This document shows, piece by piece, positions 9,684 to 18,520 of a stretch of DNA of 64,000 nt. A program made the translations under genes and the position numbers. Source of the stretch: Streptomyces sp. NRRL S-340 (GTDB taxonomy: Bacteria; Actinomycetota; Actinomycetes; Streptomycetales; Streptomycetaceae); NCBI RefSeq assembly GCF_000720185.1, contig NZ_JOIY01000007.1, forward strand, positions 124,001 through 188,000, written 5' to 3'. Position 1 is the first letter of the stretch, and each line of letters starts with the position of its first letter. The notes under the pieces are model-generated. The model was not told where the DNA came from. It was given only the letters and a program-made list of their open reading frames with translations, and made no database searches.

Positions 9684-10805
9684 CTATCCCTCCCCCCGCC
9701 CGAACAACGGCGCCAGCAGCAACTGCGCCGCGCCCTCCGCGACCCCGCGCGCCCCGGCCGGCGCCTGCCGGACCGGCACCGCCGCGCCCGGCAGTCCGCC
9801 CCGCCGGGCCCGCGCGGCGACCACCGCCCCCACCCCGGTCACGAACGCCTCCGGGCGCTCGGCGACCGTGCGCCCCCCGAGCAGCACCAGGTCGACGTCC
9901 AGCAGCCCGACGAGGTTCGCGGCCGCCGTGCCCAGCACGCGTGCCGCCTCCCGCGTGTCCCCGCGCGCGACCGCGGCCAGGCACAGCGCCTCCACGCACC
10001 CCCGGTCCCCGCAGGCGCACGGGGGGCCGTCCAACTGGATCACCTGGTGCCCGAACTCACCCGCCCCGGTACGCGCCCCCCGGTGCACGGTCCCGCCGAT
10101 GACCAGCCCGGCCCCGAGGCCCGTCCCGAGGTGGAGGTAGGCGAAGGAGCCGCCGCCCTCACCGGTGACGGCGAGTCCGAGCGCCGCCGCGTTGGTGTCC
10201 TTGTCGACGACGACGGGCACACCGAGCCGCCGCTCCAGCGCGTCCCGCAGCGGGAACCCGTCCCACTGGGGGAACCCGGTGACGCGGTGCAGCACCCCGC
10301 GCCCGTGGTCCAGCGGGCCGGGCAGCGCCACCCCGGCCCCGAGGAGCGAGGCGGCGGACGCCTCCCGCGCGCCGGCCCCGAACGCCTCCGCGACCAGCGC
10401 CTCGGCCTGCTCCGCCACCGCCTCCACGACGGCGCCGGCCTGCGCCCCGAGGTCCAGCGGCCGGCGCCGCTCGCCGGTGACCGTGCCGTTCAGGTCGACC
10501 AGGACCGCCCGCACCTCGTCCCGCTCGACGTGCACGCCCACCGCGTGCCCGGCCTCCGGGACCAGCCGGAGCACGGTCCGCGGCTTGCCCCCGGTGGAGG
10601 CCCGGCGTCCCGCCTCGGCCGCGAGCCCGCGTTCCCGCAGCCGTGCGGTGATCTTGCTGACGGCCTGCGGGGTGAGTCCGGTGCCCTCGGCCAGCTCCAG
10701 CCTGCTGATCCCGGCGGCTCCCGCCCCGCGCAGCAGATCGAGCACGAGGGCGGTGTTGTGGCTGCGCAGGGCGAGCAGGTTGGCCCCGCCGCCCGCACCC
10801 CGCAT
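9684..10805 (-). CDS. ROK family transcriptional regulator
   Basis: 373 residues from ATG 10805, where the conserved start LLALRSHNTALVLDLL begins. The frame stays open to 11135, giving a possible low-complexity Ala/Gly/Val N-terminal extension. The N-terminal helix-turn-helix (ISRLELAEGTGLTPQAVSKI) precedes a ROK kinase-like sugar domain with the GTGLGAGLVIGG phosphate loop and the zinc cluster CACGDRGCVEAL. Such proteins usually repress carbohydrate operons and respond to sugars. It is divergent from the Gfo/Idh/MocA oxidoreductase at 11258, and an inverted repeat just before that gene is a candidate operator. Confidence 0.85.
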   Translation of the reverse strand: MRGAGGGANLLALRSHNTALVLDLLRGAGAAGISRLELAEGTGLTPQAVSKITARLRERGLAAEAGRRASTGGKPRTVLRLVPEAGHAVGVHVERDEVRAVLVDLNGTVTGERRRPLDLGAQAGAVVEAVAEQAEALVAEAFGAGAREASAASLLGAGVALPGPLDHGRGVLHRVTGFPQWDGFPLRDALERRLGVPVVVDKDTNAAALGLAVTGEGGGSFAYLHLGTGLGAGLVIGGTVHRGARTGAGEFGHQVIQLDGPPCACGDRGCVEALCLAAVARGDTREAARVLGTAAANLVGLLDVDLVLLGGRTVAERPEAFVTGVGAVVAARARRGGLPGAAVPVRQAPAGARGVAEGAAQLLLAPLFGRGEG

Positions 10806-11227
10806 CCTCGCGCTCCGCACCGCCTCCCCGGTCACCACGGCGGAACCCCCGACCGCACCGGGCTCAGCGTGCGCATCACGCCCAGCGGACGCACCGGCCG
10901 CTTCAGCCCCACCGGTCTCTCCTGAAACCCCCGCCTCCCCTGAAGCCCCCACGACTCCGGAAACGCCCGCCGCTTCGGACGCGGCGGGCCTGAGCCCGCC
11001 ATGCGCACCGGCCGCTCCGGCCACACCGGCGACTCCCAGCGCACCGGCAGCCCGAGCGATCCCCGTAGCCTCGCCGTCGTCGTCACCGCGCACTTCCACC
11101 GCTCCTGCTCCCGCCCGCCCACCGCCCGCGTGCACTGTTCGCCGCTCCCGGCGGCGGGCGCCTTCCTCCGCGTCCGGCTGCTCGCCTCCGCCGAACCGTC
11201 CTCCCCCATTCTCCCCCGCGCTTGCAC
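10806..11227. other. Low-complexity spacer or N-terminal extension of the ROK gene
   Basis: On the minus strand this stretch is open in the ROK frame up to 11135 and encodes drifting Gly-Val/Ala-Gly-rich repeats (VAGVAGAAG, GVSGVVGASGEAGVSG). No ribosome site clearly favours an upstream start. I see no other gene here. It is either a non-conserved extension or a repeat-expanded intergenic region. Confidence 0.5.
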
Positions 11228-11248
11228 TTAGGCAACAGCGTTGCGAAA
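11228..11248. promoter_or_regulatory. Inverted repeat, candidate ROK operator
   Basis: TTAGGCAAC-AGC-GTTGCGAAA: the arms match at 7 of 9 positions with a perfect GCAAC/GTTGC core. It ends 9 bp upstream of the oxidoreductase start and overlaps the expected promoter/leader. The position between a ROK regulator and a divergent sugar-type gene suggests autoregulation and repression. Confidence 0.45.
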
Positions 11249-11257
11249 GTAGGAGGC

Positions 11258-12337
11258 ATGACTAGCACCCCCCTCCGCGACCTCCGCGTGGGCCTCATCG
11301 GCTACGGCCTCGCCGGTTCCGTCTTCCACGCCCCGCTGATCGCCGCCACCGAGGGCCTGACCCTCGACACGGTCGTCACCTCCAACGAGGAACGGCAGGC
11401 ACAGGCCCGCGAGGAGTTCCCGGACGTCCGCCTCGCCGCGGACGCCGGCGACCTGTTCACCCGCGCCGGCGAGCTGGATCTGGTCGTCGTCGCCTCCCCG
11501 AACAAGACGCACGTCCCGCTCGCGACAGCGGCGCTGGAGGCCGGGCTGCCGGTGGTCGTGGACAAGCCGGTCGCCGGCACGGCGGCCGAGGCGCGCGGCC
11601 TCGCCGCCCTCGCCGAGGAGCGCGGGCTCCTGCTGTCCGTCTTCCAGAACCGCCGCTGGGACAACGACTTCCTGACCCTGCGCGCACTGGTCGAGCAGGG
11701 CGAACTGGGCGACGTGTGGCGGTTCGAGTCCCGCTTCGAGCGCTGGCGCCCGAAGCCGAAGGGCGGCTGGCGCGAGTCCGGCGACCCCGCAGAGATCGGA
11801 GGTCTGCTCTACGACCTCGGGAGCCACGTGGTCGACCAGGCGCTGGTGCTCTTCGGCCCGGCCACGCAGGTGTACGCCGAGTCGGTCGTGCGCCGGCCGG
11901 GTGCCGAGGCCGACGACGACACGTTCCTCGCGCTCACCCACGCGAACGGCGTCCGCTCCCACCTGTACGTCTCCTCGACGGCCGCCCAGCTCGGCCCGCG
12001 CTTGCGGGTGCTGGGCTCGCGGGCCGGTTACGTCAAGTACGGGCTCGACCCGCAGGAGGCCGCGCTGCGGGAGGGCGCGCGTCCGGGCCCGGACGGCTGG
12101 GGCGTCGAGGAGGAGTCCCTGTGGGGCCGTATCGGCGCGGGCGAGTCCCCGGTGTCCGGCGGCGGCAGCCCCGTACCGACCCTGCCCGGCGACTACCCGG
12201 CGTACTACGCCGCCGTGGCCGCCGCGCTGCGCGAGGGCGCCCCGAACCCGGTGACCGCCCACGAGGCCGCCGCCGCGCTGGACGTCCTGGAGGCGGCCCG
12301 CCGCTCGGCCCGCGACGGCGTGGCGGTGCGACTGTGA
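11258..12337 (+). CDS. Gfo/Idh/MocA family NAD(P)-dependent oxidoreductase
   Basis: 359 residues from ATG 11258 with GGAGG just upstream. The Rossmann motif is VGLIGYGLAGSVFHAPLI. The conserved (E)KPV-type catalytic segment reads VVVDKPVAGTAAEA, so Asp stands where EKP is usual in many relatives. The family oxidises or reduces sugars, inositols or other cyclic polyols; the substrate is unknown. It is divergent from a ROK regulator, and its last codons overlap (GTGA) the start of the heme-degrading-domain gene, so the two are translationally coupled. Confidence 0.87.
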   Translation: MTSTPLRDLRVGLIGYGLAGSVFHAPLIAATEGLTLDTVVTSNEERQAQAREEFPDVRLAADAGDLFTRAGELDLVVVASPNKTHVPLATAALEAGLPVVVDKPVAGTAAEARGLAALAEERGLLLSVFQNRRWDNDFLTLRALVEQGELGDVWRFESRFERWRPKPKGGWRESGDPAEIGGLLYDLGSHVVDQALVLFGPATQVYAESVVRRPGAEADDDTFLALTHANGVRSHLYVSSTAAQLGPRLRVLGSRAGYVKYGLDPQEAALREGARPGPDGWGVEEESLWGRIGAGESPVSGGGSPVPTLPGDYPAYYAAVAAALREGAPNPVTAHEAAAALDVLEAARRSARDGVAVRL

Positions 12338-12960
12338 CGAGCGCACCGCAGCCCCCGACGTCCCCGAAGCCCCCGCAGCCCACGAAGCCGCCGCAGCCGT
12401 CGAAGCCCCCGCAGCCGGCGCGCTCCCCCCAGCCTCCGGAGTCCCCGCAGACCCCTCGGGCCCCGCAGACCCCGCAGCCCGCGGCCGCGGATCCGGCGGT
12501 CCCCGGGATCGAGGAACTTCAGGCGCAGGAACGCCGCCTGGTCTTCACCCGGTTCACGTACGAGGACGCCTGGGCGCTCGGCTCGCTGCTGGTCGAGCTG
12601 GCGCGGGCGCGGCAGGCCCCGGTCGCCGTCGACATCCACCGCGCCGGCCAGCAGCTGTTCCACGCGGCCCTGCCCGGCTCCACGCCCGACAACGACGCCT
12701 GGATCGAGCGCAAACGCAGGGTCGTGGAGCGCTACGGCGCGGCCTCCTACCTGGTCGGTGCCCGTTTCCGCGCCAAGGGGACGACCTTCGAGGCCTCCTC
12801 CCGGCTGGACCCCGGCACCTACGCCGCGCACGGCGGCTCCTTCCCGATCACCGTGGAGGGCGTGGGTGTGATCGGCGCCGTGACGGTGTCGGGCCTGCCC
12901 CAGGTGGAGGACCACCGGCTGGTGGTGGAGGCCCTGGAGACGTACCTCGGCCTCCACTAG
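12334..12960 (+). CDS. Heme-degrading (HbpS/GlcG-like) domain protein with Pro-rich N-terminus
   Basis: 208 residues from GTG 12334, overlapping the preceding stop by GTGA. Residues 1-55 are a Lys/Pro/Gln repeat (KPPQP units). Residues about 60-208 form the domain: IEELQAQERRLVFTRFTYEDAWALG, then VAVDIHRAGQQLFHAALPGSTPDNDAWIERKRRVVER and an ending near VEDHRLVVEALETYLG. This matches the UPF0303/Haem_degrading family. A cytosolic role is likely because no signal peptide is seen. True heme breakdown is not established for most members. Family members usually lack the Pro-rich leader, so it may be a local expansion. Confidence 0.75.
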   Translation: MTSAPQPPTSPKPPQPTKPPQPSKPPQPARSPQPPESPQTPRAPQTPQPAAADPAVPGIEELQAQERRLVFTRFTYEDAWALGSLLVELARARQAPVAVDIHRAGQQLFHAALPGSTPDNDAWIERKRRVVERYGAASYLVGARFRAKGTTFEASSRLDPGTYAAHGGSFPITVEGVGVIGAVTVSGLPQVEDHRLVVEALETYLGLH

Positions 12961-12968
12961 GACCTGCG

Positions 12969-13014
12969 CCTCTCGTTCGGGGCACGCCGGGCCCGGCGTG
13001 TCCCGAACGAGAGG
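12969..13014 (+). terminator. Strong hairpin terminator
   Basis: CCTCTCGTTCGGG...CCCGAACGAGAGG with an inner stem CACGCCGGG/CCCGGCGTG. The stem is nearly perfect over about 22 bp and starts 8 bp after the stop of the heme-degrading-domain gene. No T-tract, as is usual in actinomycetes. Confidence 0.85.
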
Positions 13015-13173
13015 CCCGGAGCCGCTGGGCCGGACACCCCCGCGCCGGACTCGCCCGGGCCGGGGAATGACGGGCGCCGTGCTCGCGGTTGGGGTTGGCT
13101 GTACGCATCGCCGGTCAGGCAACTGACCGCGCACGCACCTGATCGCGGCACGCGCCCGGAGGGATCGGAACCG

Positions 13174-14052
13174 ATGAGCGACACGGCAGCCCCACTGAAG
13201 GAGACGGTCGGACGGTACGGCGTCTGGAGCGTCGGACTCCGCTCGGAGGACCCGGCCCGGCGCGGTGCGATCGCCGAGGCCGCCGCCGAACTGGAGGAGC
13301 TGGGCTACGGCACCGCGTGGCTCGGCGGCAGCAGCGCCCCGGCCAACGCCCGCCCCCTGCTCGACGCGACGTCGGCCCTCACCGTCGGCACCAGCATCCA
13401 GAGCATCTGGCAGCACGACGCCCCGGCGAGCGCGGCCGGCTTCGCCGAGCTGGAGGCGGCCCACCCCGGCCGCTTCGTGCTGGGCATCGGCGTGAGCCAC
13501 GCCAAGCTGGCCGAGCAGTACCGCCGGCCGTACTCGGCGCTGGTCGCCTACCTGGACGAGCTGGACGCCGCCGAGGTGCCCGCCGAGCGCCGGGTGCTGG
13601 CCGCGCTCGGCCCCAGGACCCTCGAACTGTCCCGGGACCGTGCGGCGGGCGCGATCCCGTACCTGGTCACGGCGGAGCACACCGCGAAGGCCCGCGAGAT
13701 CCTGGGCGAGGGCCCGCTGCTCGCCCCCGAGCTGAAGGTCGTCCTCGACGAGGACCCCGAGCGCGCCCGCGCGACGGCCCGCGACTACCTCGCGATGTAC
13801 CTCCAGCTCCCCAACTACACCAACAACTTCCTCCGTCTGGGCTTCACCGAGGACGACGTGCGCGACGGCGGCAGCGACCGCCTGATCGACGCGGTGTACG
13901 CCTGGGGCGACGACAGCCGCATCCGCGCCCGTGTGGAGGAGTTCCAGGCGGCCGGCGCCGACCACCTGGCCCTCCAGATCGTCACCGGCACCACGGACCC
14001 CGACGACCTGCCGAGGCAGGAGTGGCGCCGCCTGGCCGCACTGCTCGGCTGA
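13174..14052 (+). CDS. LLM class F420-dependent oxidoreductase
   Basis: 292 residues from ATG 13174, with GGAGGG upstream. The luciferase-like TIM barrel begins YGVWSVGLRSEDPARRGAIAEAAAELEELGYGTAWLGG. The FVLGIGVSHAKLAEQYRRPY stretch is typical of the LLM subfamily annotated TIGR03620. These flavin or F420 enzymes carry out hydride transfer on diverse substrates in actinomycetes. It is monocistronic with the strong terminator just before it. No partner gene hints at a substrate. Confidence 0.83.
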   Translation: MSDTAAPLKETVGRYGVWSVGLRSEDPARRGAIAEAAAELEELGYGTAWLGGSSAPANARPLLDATSALTVGTSIQSIWQHDAPASAAGFAELEAAHPGRFVLGIGVSHAKLAEQYRRPYSALVAYLDELDAAEVPAERRVLAALGPRTLELSRDRAAGAIPYLVTAEHTAKAREILGEGPLLAPELKVVLDEDPERARATARDYLAMYLQLPNYTNNFLRLGFTEDDVRDGGSDRLIDAVYAWGDDSRIRARVEEFQAAGADHLALQIVTGTTDPDDLPRQEWRRLAALLG

Positions 14053-14209
14053 GGTCCGCCTCGAAGGGGCGCGGGGGCGGTGCCGGTGCACGGCGTCGCC
14101 GCGCGGGCGGGAAGCCCGGGCGCACGCGGCTGTGCCGCGCGGGCGCGGGAGGCCCGGGCGGCGCCGCGGACGCGAAGGCACCGCGGTTCCCCGCACCCCG
14201 GCAAAGCGC

Positions 14210-15067
14210 CTACGCGTCCTTCAGTTCCTGCCGCTGCCGCCCCAGCCCCTCGATCTCCAGCTCGACCACGTCACCGGAGCGCAGGTACGGCTTCGGCTCG
14301 GGCTGCCCCATGGCCACCCCGGCCGGCGTACCGGTGTTGATGACGTCACCGGGGTAGAGGGTCATGAAGTGGCTGACGTAGCGCACCACTTCGGCGACCG
14401 GGAAGATCTGCTCGGAGGTCGACCCGTCCTGCTTCAGCTCGCCGTTCACCCACAGCTTGAGGGAGAGGTTCTGCGGGTCGGGCACCTCGTCGGCGGTGAC
14501 GAGCCAGGGCCCGAGCGGGTTGAACGTCTCGCAGTTCTTCCCCTTGTCCCAGGTGCCGCCCCGCTCGATCTGGAACTCCCGCTCGGACACGTCGTGCGCC
14601 ACCGCGTACCCGGCGACGTGCGCGAGGGCCTGCTCGTCCGTCTCCAGGTAGCGGGCGGTACGGCCGATGACGACGGCCAGCTCCACCTCCCAGTCGGTCT
14701 TGGCGGAGCCGCGCGGTACGAGCACGGTGTCGTGCGGCCCGACCACGGTGTCCGCCGCCTTGAAGAAGACGACGGGCTCGGCGGGCGGTTCGGCGCCGGT
14801 CTCGCGGGCGTGGTCGTGGTAGTTCAGCCCGATGCACACGACCTTGCCGATCCGGGCGAGCGGCGGACCGATCCGCAGCCCGTCCGCGTCCAGCACGGGC
14901 AGTACCCCGGCGTCGGCGGCGCTGCGGATCCGGCCGAGCGCGGCGGCGTCGGCCAGCAGCGGGCCGTCGATGTCCGGGACGATGCCGGACAGGTCGCGCA
15001 AGGTGCCCCCGGCGTCCAGCAGCGCGGGCCTCTCGGCCCCGGCCGTACCGACTCGCAGCAGCTTCAT
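14210..15067 (-). CDS. Fumarylacetoacetate hydrolase family protein
   Basis: 285 residues from ATG 15067. The FAH fold is shown by KVVCIGLNYHDHA, then WEVELAVVIGR (metal-binding Glu residues), AGYAVAHDVSEREFQ, and near the end GDVINTGTPAGVAMG. Members hydrolyse or decarboxylate 2-keto acids, including 2-hydroxyhepta-2,4-diene-1,7-dioate isomerases and ureidoglycolate lyase relatives. Which activity applies is unclear. The gene is isolated, with about 140 bp of spacer upstream and convergent orientation to the F420 oxidoreductase. Confidence 0.85.
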   Translation of the reverse strand: MKLLRVGTAGAERPALLDAGGTLRDLSGIVPDIDGPLLADAAALGRIRSAADAGVLPVLDADGLRIGPPLARIGKVVCIGLNYHDHARETGAEPPAEPVVFFKAADTVVGPHDTVLVPRGSAKTDWEVELAVVIGRTARYLETDEQALAHVAGYAVAHDVSEREFQIERGGTWDKGKNCETFNPLGPWLVTADEVPDPQNLSLKLWVNGELKQDGSTSEQIFPVAEVVRYVSHFMTLYPGDVINTGTPAGVAMGQPEPKPYLRSGDVVELEIEGLGRQRQELKDA

Positions 15068-15292
15068 GTTCCCCAACTCCCTCGATCGCGGGCAGCCCGG
15101 CCGAGCGACGCGACCTGAGTGCGGCGGGCGCAGCCGTCGGAGGACTGTTCGATCCTCCAAGGTCGCGTTCCACTCCGCAATACCCCGTTCACGTACTGGA
15201 CCGTAGGGCACCTGCCGGCGGCCGGGCCGAACCCGTGGACCCCCAGCGACCAGGCCGGGCCCGCGGGGCACCTCCCGGCCGCCCGGCCGCGC

Positions 15293-16054
15293 TCAGCGGT
15301 GGAGCACCGCCCTCTCGACGGCGCTCCAGGTGGTGCTGGTCACCACGTACAGCGCGGCGGCCAGCGGTACGACGGCCACGGTGACCAGCGTGGCGAACGA
15401 CATGAACGGCATCACCCTGCCCACGGCGGCGAGCCCGGGAACCCGCTCCTGCCCACCCGCGCCGCCCGTGCCGCCCGTGAGGCCCGCGCCGTCACCGAGA
15501 CCGGCCGACGCCCGCCGGGCCCGCAGGAAGCTGAAGGTGGCGACGACGGCCACGACCGCGAACAGCCCGGCGTAGACGAGCCCGGCCGCCCCGAAGAGAC
15601 CGTCGCCGGCCAGGGCGTCGCTCCACCGCCCGCCCAGCGGCGCGCCCAGCAGCCGGTGGCTGAGCAGCCCGTTGGCGTCCCCGCCGATCGTCGTGCTGGA
15701 GAACAGGTGGTAGAGCAGGAAGAAGGCTGGCATCTGGAGCAGGCCGGGCAGACAACCCGACAGCGGCGACACCTTCTCCTCGGCGTGCAGCGCGAGCACC
15801 GCCTTCTGCAGCCGCTCCGGATCCCCGCGGTGCTTCTCGCGCAGCTCGGCGAGGCGCGGCTGGAGCGCGGTCCGCGCCTTCTGCCCGCGCGCGGCGGCCC
15901 GGGAGAGCGGGTGGACGAGGAGCCGTACGAGCGCGGTGACCAGGACGATCGCGGCGGCAGCGGCGGAGGCGTGGAACACCGGCTCCAGCAGGCCGGCGAG
16001 GTGTTCGACGCCGCCGGCGAAGGCGGAGAAGACGGACGCGGGGATGACGGACAT
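15293..16054 (-). CDS. YidC/Oxa1 family membrane insertase (secondary paralogue)
   Basis: 253 residues from ATG 16054. It has about five hydrophobic segments. The conserved core is RLLVHPLSRAAARGQKARTALQPRLAELREKH, carrying the hydrophilic-groove Arg, then LPGLLQMPAFFLLYHLF. It is shorter than the housekeeping YidC and lies away from rnpA/rpmH, so it is probably a paralogue inserting a subset of membrane proteins. A 107-residue membrane protein gene lies 119 bp upstream on the same strand, a pairing I recall from other streptomycetes. Confidence 0.83.
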   Translation of the reverse strand: MSVIPASVFSAFAGGVEHLAGLLEPVFHASAAAAAIVLVTALVRLLVHPLSRAAARGQKARTALQPRLAELREKHRGDPERLQKAVLALHAEEKVSPLSGCLPGLLQMPAFFLLYHLFSSTTIGGDANGLLSHRLLGAPLGGRWSDALAGDGLFGAAGLVYAGLFAVVAVVATFSFLRARRASAGLGDGAGLTGGTGGAGGQERVPGLAAVGRVMPFMSFATLVTVAVVPLAAALYVVTSTTWSAVERAVLHR

Positions 16055-16173
16055 GGGTGAGGAGCCCTCCGGGGGTCTCGTCGTGCCGGGAAAGAAGACA
16101 TGGCGGCATGACGACCCGCGGCGCGGGAACACGCATCGGACAGGGGGCCTGGACAGGCGTGACGCGAGGTGCC

Positions 16174-16497
16174 CTACGCGGCGGCGGTCGCCGGAAGGGC
16201 CCGTCCGGGTGCCCGGGGCCGTCGCCGGCCCGCGGCATCGGGATCGCGCTGCGGCAGGAACGCCGTACGCCGGTCCCGTTCCCGCATCGCCGTACGCACC
16301 CGCGTGGGCGCCACGGCGGGCGCGCACCGCGAGCCGAGCAGCGCGCACGCGACGAACGCGGCACCGGCGGCGACGGTCACGGAGAGGCTGCCCGTGTCGA
16401 GCAGCGAGAGCTGGAGGACCAGGAGGGCCAGCACGAGCAGGGACCCCAGAACGGGGGCGAGCGGCGCACCGAGCCGGTGACGAACGCGACGGATCAC
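16174..16497 (-). CDS. Small membrane protein, DUF6412-like
   Basis: 107 residues from GTG 16497, preceded by GGAGGG at a good distance; a longer frame to 16527 lacks a better site. Two hydrophobic segments are seen (VLGSLLVLALLVLQLSLL and LSVTVAAGAAFVACALLG), then a basic tail rich in Arg and Pro. It resembles the DUF6412 proteins often encoded beside a short YidC homologue. Biochemical role unknown; possibly an assembly partner or substrate of that insertase. Confidence 0.65.
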   Translation of the reverse strand: MIRRVRHRLGAPLAPVLGSLLVLALLVLQLSLLDTGSLSVTVAAGAAFVACALLGSRCAPAVAPTRVRTAMRERDRRTAFLPQRDPDAAGRRRPRAPGRALPATAAA

Positions 16498-16799
16498 GAC
16501 CGGCCCTCCCCGCTCCCTCGGTCCCACACCCGGGTATCACTCGTCTCACTGGTTCCTACGGTTATACAGGACCGCCCCGGAAGAGCCGCAAGGGATCCGT
16601 GCGCACCGCAGGCACGCGGAGTGCGGGCACGCGGGCCGCGGAGCGCGGGGTGCCGGTCACGCGGGCCGCAGGGCACGGAGGAAGCGGTGACGCGGGCCGC
16701 AGGGGCCGCAGGGCACGGGGCGCACGTCCTCCACGAGGGCCGGGCGGCCTGCCCGCGGGTACCTCATCATTGCCACCGCCCGGCAGTACCGTGTCCTGC
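16498..16799. other. Divergent intergenic region with GC-rich short repeats
   Basis: The part next to 16497 is relatively AT-rich (TATCACTCGT, GGTTATACAGG) and probably holds the promoter of the DUF6412-yidC pair. From about 16600 to 16740 a loosely repeated CACGCGGGCCGCAGGGCACGG element occurs. No gene is supported. Confidence 0.5.
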
Positions 16800-17843
16800 A
16801 TGCGCCCCGACACGCCCGCCGAAAACGCCGAGACCGCCGAGACCGCCGAGACCGTCGACCACACCGCCGAAGCGGCCCGCCTGGAGCGGACCGCGGGCCT
16901 GTACCCGGAGGACGCCGAAGCCCTCCTGCTGCGGGCCGCCGCCCACCTGGAGCTGGCCGGGGACCGCCCCGCCGCCACAGCGCTCTACGACCGCCTGCTG
17001 GCCTCTCCCGCGCCCCTGGAGAACGCGACGCTGGTGCGCGCGCTGAAGGCGGCCAACCTCTGGGAGTACGACCACGAGGCCGAGGCCCGGGCGATCATCG
17101 ACGGCGTCCGCGCGGCCGCGCCGCGCGACCCGGCCCCCTGGGTGATCGTCGCGGAGTCGCTGGAGTCGCACGACGAACTGGAGGCGGCGCACAAGACGTT
17201 CACGGAGGCGGTGACGCTCCTGCTGACCGACGTCGCCGAGCCCCCGTACGCCACCCACCCCCTCCTCTTCGGCCGGCACCGGGTGCGCCGCATGCTCGGC
17301 GCCTCCCACGACGAGTGGGACGCCCTCGCCGACACCCTGCACTCCCTGCCGGTCTCCCTGGACGAACTGCACGACCCCAAGCGGGTCTGGTCCCTCGGCT
17401 CGGAGAACCCGGCCGAACTCCAGGCGGAACTGGTCCGCCTGCGCGCGGAACTGGGCGCCTACCGCGAAGCCCTCTCCCGCCCCTTCCCGGTGGCGGTCCT
17501 GCACTGGCCGGCCGGCGAACTGGAGGAACTGGTCGCCGCCTACGCCGACCTCGCCGCGGAGTACCCCTCGCACGAGACCCACCTCGCGACGATAGAGCGC
17601 TCCCTGCGCGAACTGTCCGCCTCCGGCACCGCCAACCTCGGCATCGTCACGGGCACGGTCCCCTCCTACGAGGCCTTCGCCGCCTCGGAGGGCTCCTCCC
17701 CGTCCGACACGTCCCTGCTCCCCCAGTACGCGACGACCCTGGCGGCCCGGGGACGTGCGGTGGCCTGGCCGCCGCAGCGAGCGGCGCAGTGCTGGTGCGG
17801 CTCGGGCCGGGCGTACGGGGAGTGCCACGGCCGGGCGTCCTGA
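16800..17843 (+). CDS. SEC-C motif protein with TPR-like N-terminal region
   Basis: 347 residues from ATG 16800. It opens with an acidic leader (ENAETAETAETVD), then helical TPR-like repeats (LYPEDAEALLLRAAAHLELAGD, PAATALYDRLLAS). The C-terminus is the zinc-binding SEC-C motif CWCGSGRAYGECHG (331-344), the four-metal-ligand signature found at the end of SecA and in other proteins. A cytosolic protein-protein or ribosome/chaperone-linked role is plausible but unproven. A small membrane gene follows after 58 bp. Confidence 0.78.
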   Translation: MRPDTPAENAETAETAETVDHTAEAARLERTAGLYPEDAEALLLRAAAHLELAGDRPAATALYDRLLASPAPLENATLVRALKAANLWEYDHEAEARAIIDGVRAAAPRDPAPWVIVAESLESHDELEAAHKTFTEAVTLLLTDVAEPPYATHPLLFGRHRVRRMLGASHDEWDALADTLHSLPVSLDELHDPKRVWSLGSENPAELQAELVRLRAELGAYREALSRPFPVAVLHWPAGELEELVAAYADLAAEYPSHETHLATIERSLRELSASGTANLGIVTGTVPSYEAFAASEGSSPSDTSLLPQYATTLAARGRAVAWPPQRAAQCWCGSGRAYGECHGRAS

Positions 17844-17901
17844 GCCGGACGCCCGACCTGCTCGCACCCTCCATCCAGCAGATGCAGGACCGGAAGGGAC
17901 C

Positions 17902-18344
17902 ATGCCTGCGCTCTGGCGCGTACTCTGCCTCCTCCTGGCCGCCCTGTGGACCCTGGTCGGCGCCCACGGCACCCGCGCCGCGCTGCGCGCCCGCCGCTCC
18001 GTACGCCGCCTGGGTATCCCCGGCGTACGGACGAGCGGCGAGGTCGCCAACGGCCCCCGCCGGATCGGCCCGTCCTACCACCCGCCTCAGATCCGCTACC
18101 AGGCCCCACCCCCCGGCCGCCCGCACGCCCCCGCCGACCGCACCTACCGCCAGGTCCCCCTGAACACCGACGCTCCCAACGCCCTGCACCGCGGCGCGAT
18201 GGTCCACGTCCGTTACGACCCGTCGGACCCGCGCCGCGTGGTGGTGCTCCGCACCCAGAAATCCCTCTCCCCCACGGCCAACCTCATCTGGTGCATCTGC
18301 TTCTGCGCGACGGGGCCGCTCTTGGGGCGCTCGCACTGCTCTGA
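17902..18344 (+). pseudogene. DUF3592-like membrane protein with probable 3' frameshift
   Basis: From ATG 17902 the frame encodes one N-terminal membrane helix (LWRVLCLLLAALWTLVGAHG), a DUF3592-like domain with GAMVHVRYDPSDPRRVVVLR, and a second helix (NLIWCICFCATGPLLG). After that the frame runs on into Arg/Pro/His-rich nonsense for about 90 codons and overlaps the helicase gene to 18615. Adding one G to the GGGG run at 18324-18327 restores GPLLGALALL and a stop at 18342-18344, a natural end for the helix. So a single-base deletion, or an assembly error in a homopolymer, is likely. Coordinates are for the restored gene. Confidence 0.6.
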
Positions 18345-18520
18345 GGAGCAGCACCTACCCGAGAGCCCACCCGGAAGGCCACCCACCGCCCATCGAAACC
18401 ACCCCCACCGGGCCCACCGCCACCAGCGAGGAGCCACTCGCTTGGCGCGGTGGAGGCGCAAGGGCCCGGCCGCTGCGGTACGTGTCAGTGCCTCCTGTTA
18501 CAACGGACACACGTTGACGC

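Noticed and set aside
8428..10020. 530-codon open frame on the minus strand spanning the GntR gene and the tandem repeat
   Set aside because: It is out of frame with both the GntR and ROK genes and its sequence is low-complexity Arg/Ala/Gly, without any domain.
15080..15190. Possible IclR-type operator upstream of the FAH-family gene
   Set aside because: TTCCACTCCGCAA shows only weak dyad symmetry and there is no adjacent IclR gene.
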